A stretch of 64,000 nucleotides of DNA. Origin: Bos javanicus. Lineage: Eukaryota > Chordata > Mammalia > Artiodactyla > Bovidae. The stretch's first letter is position 1. Every line of letters begins with the position of its first letter. The notes below the pieces were generated by a model. It worked only from the letters and a program-made list of their open reading frames with translations, searched no databases and was not told the origin of the DNA. The position numbers and the translations under genes were made by a program. This document shows positions 1 through 7,969 of the stretch, one piece after another. The stretch spans positions 1-64,000 of the forward strand of contig NW_026894338.1 in the NCBI RefSeq assembly GCF_032452875.1, in the 5' to 3' direction.

Positions 1-156
1 GCATGATAGCATCATGATCAGTGCTCGATCAGTCCGTGATCAGTGCATGATCAGCCAAGTGATCAGTGCATGATAGCCACGTGATCAGTGCATGCTCAGT
101 CACGTGATCTGGACTGATCAGCCACGTGATCAGTGCCTGCAGAATCACGTGATCAG
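1..156 (+). repeat. Core satellite, left edge
   Basis: About seven core units with irregular variants (gctcgatcagtccgtgatcag), matching the stretch just after 4983. Confidence 0.9.
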
Positions 157-392
157 GGCCTGCTGAGCTGCGTGATTCCTGCCGGCTCATCTGCATGACA
201 ATGCCATCTGAGCTGCGTGATTCCTGTCGGCTCATCTGCGCATTAGTGCCAGCTGAGCTGCGTGATTCCTGCCTGGTCACGTGCTTGATTATGCCAGTTG
301 AGCAGCATGATTCGTCACTGCTGAGCTCATGCTTATTGCCTGCTGATTGCGTGGTTCGTGTCTGCTCAGCTCTTTGAGTATTGCCTCCTGAG
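157..392 (+). repeat. D module D1 (LTR-linked)
   Basis: Diverged 22-24 bp units in 46-bp pairs (gctgcgtgattcctgcc alternating with gctcatctgcatgaca). Contains the ggtcacgtgcttg unit found only in D1-D4. Several doubled bases seen in D3 and D4 are single here. Its right end abuts the retroviral PBS. Confidence 0.9.
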
Positions 393-410
393 GTCCCTGT
401 TCGGTCGCCA
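393..410 (-). other. Retroviral primer-binding site, tRNA-Lys3 type
   Basis: On the minus strand it reads TGGCGACCGAACAGGGAC, 17/18 identical to the tRNA-Lys3 site (A for C at position 6). It lies two bases after the LTR 3' end, as in proviruses. Satellite begins at once beyond it. Confidence 0.82.
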
Positions 411-412
411 CC

Positions 413-1002
413 TGCCGGGGACCAGCCCAACTGATCCAGGGTATCGAAGGAGAGATGGCCTAGGCGACTATTTATATGCTAATCAGAGATGTCAAGAATA
501 ATGGTATGAGGAGAGCTCAGTAGGAAAATTCGGTGGAGAAAAGAGACTGAGTAGCTTGGTTTACACGGAAGACCAATCAAACTTCAAGACAAGAAGTTTG
601 CACCACTTACGTAGGCCGCAGGCGCCTCTCGAATAGCGAAAGGTGCCTCACCCTAGACACCTTCTCGAGTGGGTCTTAGCAGCCCAGGCATAATTAGTAA
701 GCGTGGTGGGTTCCGCGCTCCAGATGGAGACTCAGCTGGAAGTTAAAGGGAAGAATGACAAGGAACTTTATGAATTGGAGCTGTAAGTTAACTCTTTGAC
801 AGAGAGAGCGAGATGGTGGTGGGGGACAGCCCCAGTGAAATCAGAGGTGAGAGCACAAAGCAATACAGTAGGCAGACTCTGGTTTTGGGAGATGCTCGAG
901 AATATCCGGGTGGACTCCTGAGGCTCGATCCCGCATTTGCGTATGCCGAGCCTCCTTCCTCATGACCTTTGTCCAGAGTGGAATGCCTCCCGGCTCCCGG
1001 CA
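413..1002 (-). mobile_element. Endogenous retrovirus LTR, copy 1 (590 bp)
   Basis: The ends are the inverted pair TGCCGGG / CCCGGCA (TG...CA). Orientation follows from the adjacent PBS. On the minus strand there are an inverted CCAAT motif and TATAAATA, but I see no AATAAA. No internal retroviral gene follows. It is 8 bp shorter than the other copies, mainly by losses in homopolymers (T4G3 tract, tatcgaagg for tattcgaagg). Class II (betaretrovirus-like) is inferred from the Lys3 PBS; the ruminant family is from memory. Confidence 0.85.
469..476 (-). promoter_or_regulatory. TATA-like box in LTR1
   Basis: TATAAATA on the minus strand, about 56 bp from the LTR 3' end. That leaves a very short R-U5, so its use as the start-site element is uncertain. 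Confidence 0.4.
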
Positions 1003-1552
1003 CATGATCAGTGCATGCTCAGTCACGATATCAGTGCCTGCTCAGCCACGTGATCGCTGACGGCACAGTCACGTGATCAGCGCCTCTCAGTCACGTGATC
1101 ACCGTACGATAAACACGTGATCAGTGAACGACCAGCCACGTGATCACTGCATGCGCGGTCAGGTGGTCAGTTCCTGATCAGCCACCTGATCAGTGCGTGC
1201 ACAGTCCCTGATCAGCGCCTGTCAGTCACTGATCACTGCCTGATAAACAGGTGATCAGTGCCCGAACAACCACGTCATCAGTGCATGCGCAGTCACGTGA
1301 TCAGTGCATGATAGCCACGTGATCAGTGCGTGCACAGTCCCATGATCAGCGCCTGTCAGTCACTGATCATTGCCTGATAAACACGTGATCAGTGCATGAT
1401 GAGCCATGTGATCAGTGCCCGATCAGCCACGTCATCAGTGCATGCGCAGTCACGTCATCAGTGCATGATAGCCACGTGATCAGTGCATGCTCAGTCACGT
1501 GATCTGGACTTGATCAGCCACGTAATCAGTGCCTGCAGAGTCACGTGATCAG
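1003..1552 (+). repeat. Diverged satellite downstream of LTR1
   Basis: Twenty-odd units of intermediate divergence (gcgcctctcagtcacgtg, gataaacacgtg). A block with gcgtgcacagtcc occurs twice about 133 bp apart (near 1194 and 1327), an internal six-unit duplication also seen after LTR3. Confidence 0.88.
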
Positions 1553-1745
1553 GGCCTGTTGAGCTGCGTGATTCCTGCCGGCTCATCTGCTTGACAATTG
1601 CCAGCTGAGCTGCGTGATTCCTGCCTGGTCACGTGCTTGATTATTGCCAGTTGAGCAGCATGATTCGTCACTGCTGAGCTCCATGCTTATTGCCTGCTGA
1701 TTGCGTGGTTCGTGTCTGCTCAGCTCTTTGAGTATTGCCTCCTGA
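1553..1745 (+). repeat. D module D2 (LTR-linked, short)
   Basis: About 46 bp shorter than D3 and D4: one gctgcgtgattcctg / gctcatctgcttgac pair is missing. The junction to the PBS lacks one g (cctgagtccc). Confidence 0.9.
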
Positions 1746-1763
1746 GTCCCTGTTCGGTCGCCA
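1746..1763 (-). other. Retroviral primer-binding site, copy 2
   Basis: Identical to the site beside LTR1, with the same single difference from the tRNA-Lys3 sequence. Confidence 0.82.
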
Positions 1764-1765
1764 CC

Positions 1766-2363
1766 TGCCGGGGACCAGCCCCAACTGATCCAGGGTATTC
1801 GAAGGAGAGATGGCCTAGGCGACTATTTATATGCTAATCAGAGATGTCAAGAATAATAGTATGAGGAGAGCTCAGTAGGAAAATTCGGTGGAGAAAAGAG
1901 ACTGAGTAGCTTGGTTTACGCGGAAGACCAATCAAACTTCAAGACAAAGTTTGCACCACTTACGTAGGCCGCAGGCGCCCTCTCGAATAGCGAAAGGTGC
2001 CTCACCCTAGACACCTTCTCGAGTGGGTCTTAGCAGCCCAGGCATAATTAGTAAGCGTGGTGGGTTCCGCGCTCCAGATGGAGACTCAGCTGGAAGTTAA
2101 AGGGAAGAATGACAAGGAACTTTATGAATTGGAGCTGTAAGTTAACTCTTTGACAGAGAGAGCGAGATGGTGGTGGGGGACAGCCCCCAGTGAAATCAGA
2201 GGTGAGAGCACAAAGCAATACAGTAGGCAGACTCTGGTTTTTTGGGGGGAGATGCTCGAGAATATCCGGGTGGACTCCTGAGGCTCGATCCCGCATTTGC
2301 GTATGCCGAGCCTCCTTCCTCATGACCTTTGTCCAGAGTGGAATGCCTCCCCAGCTCCCGGCA
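1766..2363 (-). mobile_element. Endogenous retrovirus LTR, copy 2 (598 bp)
   Basis: Same ends and junctions as LTR1. Shares the T6 tract and ccccagctcc end with LTR4. A private change is gacaaagtttg where the other copies have gacaagaagtttg. Confidence 0.86.
1824..1831 (-). promoter_or_regulatory. TATA-like box in LTR2
   Basis: TATAAATA on the minus strand, same place in the LTR as in copy 1. Confidence 0.4.
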
Positions 2364-2687
2364 CATGATCAGTGCATGCTCAGTCACGATATCAGTGCCT
2401 GCTCAGCCACGTGATCACTGACGGCACAGTCACGTGATCAGCGCCTCTCAGTCACGTGATCACCGTATGATAAACACGTGATCAGTGCCGACCAGCCACG
2501 TGATCAGTGCATGCGCAGTCACGTGATCAGTGCATGATCAGCCACCTGATCAGTGCGTGACAGTCCCATGATCAGCGCCTGACAGTCACTGATCATTGCC
2601 TGATAAACACGTGATCAGTGCATGATCAGTCACGTGATCAGTGTGTGATCAGCCACGTGATCAGTGCATGCTCAGTCACGTGATCAG
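2364..2687 (+). repeat. Diverged satellite downstream of LTR2
   Basis: Starts like the stretch after LTR1 but is 226 bp (about 10 units) shorter; the gcgcctgacagtcac / gataaac block is present once. Confidence 0.88.
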
Positions 2688-2920
2688 GGCCTGCTGAGCT
2701 GCGTGATTACTGTCTGCTCATCTGCTTGACAATTGCCAGCTGAGCTGCACGATTCCTGCCTGTCATCTGCTTGACAAGCCACCTGTGCTGCGTGATTCCT
2801 GCCTGCTCAGTACGTGATTATTGCCAGCTGAGCAGCATGATTTCTCACAGCTGAGTTCCATGATTATGCCTGCTGACTGATTCCTGCTGCTCAGCTCTTT
2901 GTTCATTGCCTCCAGAGGCA
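2688..2920 (+). repeat. D module D5 (type B)
   Basis: Followed by tatgacaccaaacatg, the mark of type B modules. Has no LTR and so represents the empty site. Single-base losses (gattatgcctgc, cctgctgctcagc) separate it from D6. Confidence 0.9.
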
Positions 2921-5138
2921 CATGATCAGTGTATGACACCAAACATGATCAGCACATGATCAGTCACATGATCAGTGCATGATAAGCCAGGTGATCAGTG
3001 CATGATCAAATCGTGATCAGTGCATGATCAGTCATGTCAGTACATGGTAGCTGCGTGATCATTGCATGATCAGTCACGTGAGCAGTGCATGATAGCCACG
3101 TGATCAGTGCATGATCAGCCACGTGATCAGTGCATGATCAGTCACGTGATCAGTGCATGATAAGTCACTGATCAGTGCATGATCAATTACGTGATCAGTG
3201 CATGATCAGTCACTTGACCAGTACATGTGCTACATGATCATTGCATGATCAGCCACGTGAGCAGTGCATGATAGCCACGTGATCAGTGCATGATCAGTTT
3301 AGAGCAGTATGATCAGCCAGTGATCAGTGTATGATAGCCACGTGATCAGTGCATGATAGCCACGTGATCAGTGCATGATCAGTCACGTGATCAGTGCATG
3401 ATCAGCCACGTGATCAGTGCATGACAGGCACGTGATCAGTATGATCAGCCACGTGATCAGTGCATGATAGCCACGTGATCAGTGCATGATCAGTCGTGAT
3501 CAGTGCATGATCAGTCACGTGATCAGTGCATGATCAGCCACGTGATCAGTGCATGATCAGTACGTGATCAGTGCATGATCAGTCACGTGATCAGTGCATA
3601 GGTGCGTGATCAGTGCATGATCAGTCAGTATCAGTGCATGATAACCACGTGATCAGTGCATGATCATCACGTGATCAGTGCATGATCACACGTGATCAGT
3701 GCATGATCAGCCACGTGATCAGTGCATGATAGCCACGTGATCAGTGCATGATCAGTCATGTGATCGTGTGATCAGCCACGTGATCAGTGCATGATAGCCA
3801 CGTGATCAGTGCATGATAGCCACGTGATCAGTGCATGATAGCCACGTGATCAGTGCATGATCAGTCACGTGATCATGTGATCAGCCACGTGATCAGTGCA
3901 TGATGAGTCACGTGATCAGTGCAGATCAATTCGTGATCAGTGCATGATCAGTCACGTGATCAGTGCATGGTTTCTACGTGATCATTGCATGATCAGCCAC
4001 GTGAGTGCATGATAGCCACGTCCAGTGCATGATCAGTCACGTGATCAGTGCATGATGAGTCACGTGATCAGTGCATGATCATTTACGTGATCTGTGCATG
4101 ATCAGTCACGTGACCAGTATATGTAGCTACGTGATCATTGCATGACCAGCCAGGTGAGCAGTGCATGATAGCCACCTGATGTGTGCATGATCAGTTCGTG
4201 AGCAGAGCATGATCAGCCACGTGATCAGTGCATGAGTGCCACGTGACAGTATGATCAGTCACGTGACAGGTGTGTGGTCAGCCACGTGAACAGTGCATGT
4301 TCAGCCACGTGATCAGTGCATGATATTCGTGATCAGTGCATGATCAGTTACGTGATCAGTGTATGATCAGCCATCATGCAGTGCATGGTCAGACCACGTG
4401 AACAGTGCATGATCAAACGTGATCAGTGCATGATAGCCACGTGATCAGTGCATGATGAGTCACGTGATCAGTGCATGATCAGTCACGTGATCAGTGCATG
4501 ATCAGCCACGTGATCAGTGCATGAAGTCACGTGAAAGTATGATGCTTTCATTGATCATTGCATGATCAGCCATGTGATCAGTGCATGATAGCCACGTGAT
4601 CAGTGCATGATAGCCATGAGATCAGTGCATGATCAGTCACGTGATCGTGCATGATCAGCCACGTGATCAGTGCATGACAGCCACGTGATCAGTATGACCA
4701 GCCACGTGATCAGTGCATGATAGCCACGTGATCAGTGCATGATCAGCCATGATCAGTGCATGATCAGTCGTGATCAGTGCATGATCAGTCACGTGATCAG
4801 TGCATGATAGCACGTGATCAGTGCATGATCAGCCACGTGATCAGTGCATGAAAGCCACGTCATCAGTGCATGATCAGTCACGTGATCAGTGCATGATCAG
4901 TCACGTGATCAGTGCATGATCAGTCACGTGATCAGTGCATGATCAGCCACGTGATCAGTGCATGATCAGTCATGTAGTCAGTGCATGATAGCATGATGAT
5001 CAGTGCTGATCAGCCTGTGATCAGTGCATGATCAGCCACGTGATCAGTGCATGATAGCCACGTGATCAGTGCATGCTCAGTCACGTGATCTGTACTTGAT
5101 CAGCCACGTGATCAGTGCCTGCAGAGTCACGTGATCAG
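2921..5138 (+). repeat. Irregular core satellite
   Basis: About 2.2 kb of core units with unusually many short deletions (gatcaaatcgtg, gtttagagcagtatg, gatgctttcattg). A variant block at about 4165-4330 (gtgccacgtgac, gacaggtgtgtgg, catgttcagcc) matches the one preceding type C modules elsewhere. Confidence 0.9.
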
Positions 5139-5378
5139 GGCCTGCTGAGCTGCGTGATTCCTGCCGGCTCATCTGCATGACAATTGCCATCTGAGCTGCG
5201 TGATTCCTGTCGGCTCATCTGCTTGACAATTGCCAGCTGAGCTGCGTGATTCCTGCCTGGTCACGTGCTTGATTATTGCCAGTTGAGCAGCATGATTCGT
5301 CACTGCTGAGCTCCATGCTTATTGCCTGCTGATTGCGTGGTTCGTGTCTGCTCAGCTCTTTGAGTATTGCCTCCTGAG
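5139..5378 (+). repeat. D module D3 (LTR-linked)
   Basis: 240 bp, the full-length LTR-linked form, same as D4 in layout. Holds two gctgcgtgattcctg / gctcatctgc pairs before ggtcacgtgcttg. Confidence 0.92.
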
Positions 5379-5396
5379 GTCCCTGTTCGGTCGCCA
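5379..5396 (-). other. Retroviral primer-binding site, copy 3
   Basis: Same 18 bases as the other three copies, next to satellite on one side and two bases from LTR3 on the other. Confidence 0.82.
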
Positions 5397-5398
5397 CC

Positions 5399-5996
5399 TG
5401 CCGGGGACCAGCCCCAACTGATCCAGGGTATTCGAAGGAGAGATGGCCTAGGCGACTATTTATATGCTAATCAGAGATGTCAAGAATAATAGTATGAGGA
5501 GAGCTCAGTAGGAAAATTCGGTGGAGAAAAGAGACTGAGTAGCTTGGTTTACGCGGAAGACCAATCAAACTTCAAGACAAGAAGTTTGCACCACTTACGT
5601 AGGCCGCAGGCGCCCTCTCGAATAGCGAAAGGTGCCTCACCCTAGACACCTTCTCGAGTGGGTCTTAGCAGCCCAGGCATAATTAGTAAGCGTGGTGGGT
5701 TCCGCGCTCCAGATGGAGACTCAGCTGGAAGTTAAAGGGAAGAATGACAAGGAACTTTATGAATTGGAGCTGTAAGTTAACTCTTTGACAGAGAGAGCGA
5801 GATGGTGGTGGGGGACAGCCCCCAGTGAAATCAGAGGTGAGAGCACAAAGCAATACAGTAGGCAGACTCTGGTTTTGGGGGGAGATGCTCGAGAATATCC
5901 GGGTGGACTCCTGAGGCTCGATCCCGCATTTGCGTATGCCGAGCCTCCTTCCTCATGACCTTTGTCCAGAGTGGAATGCCTCCCCGGCTCCCGGCA
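5399..5996 (-). mobile_element. Endogenous retrovirus LTR, copy 3 (598 bp)
   Basis: Pairs with LTR1 by its T4 tract and ccccggctcc end. Complete between TGCCGGG and CCCGGCA, with no coding region attached. Confidence 0.87.
5457..5464 (-). promoter_or_regulatory. TATA-like box in LTR3
   Basis: TATAAATA on the minus strand. Confidence 0.4.
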
Positions 5997-6548
5997 CATG
6001 ATCAGTGCATGCTCAGTCACGATATCAGTGCCTGCTCAGCCACGTGATCACTGACGGCACAGTCACGTGATCAGCGCCTCTCAGTCACGTGATCACCGTA
6101 TGATAAACACGTGATCAGTGAACGACCAGCCACGTGATCACTGCATGCGCAGGTCAGGTGGTCAGTTCCTGATCAGCCACCTGATCAGTGCGTGCACAGT
6201 CCCCTGATCAGCGCCTGTCAGTCACTGATCACTGCCTGATAAACACGTGATCAGTGCCCGAACAGCCACGTCATCAGTGCATGCGCAGTCACGTGATCAG
6301 TGCATGATAGCCACGTGATCAGTGCGTGCACAGTCCCATGATCAGCGCCTGTCAGTCACTGATCATTGCCTGATAAACACGTGATCAGTGCATGATGAGC
6401 CATGTGATCAGTGCCTGATCAGCCACGTCATCAGTGCATGCGCAGTCACGTCATCAGTGCATGATAGCCACGTGATCAGTGCATGCTCAGTCACGTGATC
6501 TGTACTTGATCAGCCACGTGATCAGTGCCTGCAGAGTCACGTGATCAG
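5997..6548 (+). repeat. Diverged satellite downstream of LTR3
   Basis: Counterpart of 1003-1552 (552 against 550 bp), including the gcgtgcacag block duplicated 135 bp apart (about 6190 and 6325). Confidence 0.9.
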
Positions 6549-6788
6549 GGCCTGCTGAGCTGCGTGATTCCTGCCGGCTCATCTGCATGACAATTGCCAT
6601 CTGAGCTGCGTGATTCCTGTCGGCTCATCTGCTTGACAATTGCCAGCTGAGCTGCGTGATTCCTGCCTGGTCACGTGCTTGATTATTGCCAGTTGAGCAG
6701 CATGATTCGTCACTGCTGAGCTCCATGCTTATTGCCTGCTGATTGCGTGGTTCGTGTCTGCTCAGCTCTTTGAGTATTGCCTCCTGAG
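6549..6788 (+). repeat. D module D4 (LTR-linked)
   Basis: 240 bp, starting 1,410 bp after D3. Its counterpart D2 has lost a 46-bp pair, so that loss came after the 5-kb duplication or was repaired here. Confidence 0.92.
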
Positions 6789-6806
6789 GTCCCTGTTCGG
6801 TCGCCA
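6789..6806 (-). other. Retroviral primer-binding site, copy 4
   Basis: Identical to copies 1-3. Confidence 0.82.
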
Positions 6807-6808
6807 CC

Positions 6809-7406
6809 TGCCGGGGACCAGCCCCAACTGATCCAGGGTATTCGAAGGAGAGATGGCCTAGGCGACTATTTATATGCTAATCAGAGATGTCAAGAATAAT
6901 AGTATGAGGAGAGCTCAGTAGGAAAATTCGGTGGAGAAAAGAGACTGAGTAGCTTGGTTTACGCGGAAGACCAATCAAACTTCAAGACAAGAAGTTTGCA
7001 CCACTTACGTAGGCCGCAGGCGCCTCTCGAATAGCGAAAGGTGCCTCACCCTAGACACCTTCTCGAGTGGGTCTTAGCAGCCCAGGCATAATTAGTAAGC
7101 GTGGTGGGTTCCGCGCTCCAGATGGAGACTCAGCTGGAAGTTAAAGGGAAGAATGACAAGGAACTTTATGAATTGGAGCTGTAAGTTAACTCTTTGACAG
7201 AGAGAGCGAGATGGTGGTGGGGGACAGCCCCCAGTGAAATCAGAGGTGAGAGCACAAAGCAATACAGTAGGCAGACTCTGGTTTTTTGGGGGAGATGCTC
7301 GAGAATATCCGGGTGGACTCCTGAGGCTCGATCCCGCATTTGCGTATGCCGAGCCTCCTTCCTCATGACCTTTGTCCAGAGTGGAATGCCTCCCCAGCTC
7401 CCGGCA
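6809..7406 (-). mobile_element. Endogenous retrovirus LTR, copy 4 (598 bp)
   Basis: Pairs with LTR2 (T6 tract, ccccagctcc). Reads gcgcctctcg where LTR2 and LTR3 have gcgccctctcg. This is the last LTR in the window; none of the 28 modules D7-D34 carries one. Confidence 0.87.
6867..6874 (-). promoter_or_regulatory. TATA-like box in LTR4
   Basis: TATAAATA on the minus strand. Confidence 0.4.
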
Positions 7407-7731
7407 CATGATCAGTGCATGCTCAGTCACGATATCAGTGCCTGCTCAGCCACGTGATCACTGACGGCACAGTCACGTGATCAGCGCCTCTCAGTCACGT
7501 GATCACCGTATGATAAACACGTGATCAGTGCCGACCAGCCACGTGATCAGTGCATGCGCAGTCACGTGATCAGTGCATGATCAGCCACGTGATCAGTGCG
7601 TGCACAGTCCCATGATCAGCGCCTGTCAGTCACTGATCAGTGCCTGATAAACACGTGATCAGTGCATGATCAGTCACGTGATCAGTGTGTGATCAGCCAC
7701 GTGATCAGTGCATGCTCAGTCACGTGATCAG
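7407..7731 (+). repeat. Diverged satellite downstream of LTR4
   Basis: Counterpart of 2364-2687 (325 against 324 bp), leading into D6. Confidence 0.9.
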
Positions 7732-7969
7732 GGCCTGCTGAGCTGCGTGATTACTGTCTGCTCATCTGCTTGACAATTGCCAGCTGAGCTGCACGATTCC
7801 TGCCTGTCATCTGCTTGACAATTGCCAGCTGTGCTGCGTAATTCCTGCCTGCTCATCTGCGTGATTATTGCCAGCTGAGCAGCATGATTTCTCAGAGCTG
7901 AGTTCCATGATTATTGCCTGCTGACTGATTCCTGCCTACTCAGCTCTTTGTTCATTGCCTCCAGAGGCA
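7732..7969 (+). repeat. D module D6 (type B)
   Basis: Type B by the following tatgacaccaaac. Has gctcatctgcgtgatt where type C has gctcagctgcttgatt. Ends ccagaggcac with no LTR. Confidence 0.93.

Larger units (their letters stand above)
1..4983 (+). repeat. Higher-order repeat A, copy 1 (about 5 kb)
   Basis: The window starts inside this copy; its first bases match those at about 4983. Order: D1-LTR1-D2-LTR2-D5, then 2 kb of core repeats. Equivalent landmarks lie 4,986 bp (LTR1 to LTR3) and 5,043 bp (LTR2 to LTR4) downstream. This copy is the more irregular of the two, with many one-base losses. Confidence 0.85.

Noticed and set aside
772..800. Splice donor (ctgtaagt) in the LTR on the plus strand
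   Set aside because: The LTR is oriented on the minus strand, so the match is probably chance.
413..1002. Solo LTR produced by recombination between two LTRs
   Set aside because: That event removes the PBS, which is present beside all four LTRs; no flanking target duplication is found either.
5757..6020. Open frames of 60-112 codons crossing the LTRs
   Set aside because: They run from satellite into LTR and change reading frame between copies through homopolymer differences. No gag, pol, env or sag-like protein is visible.
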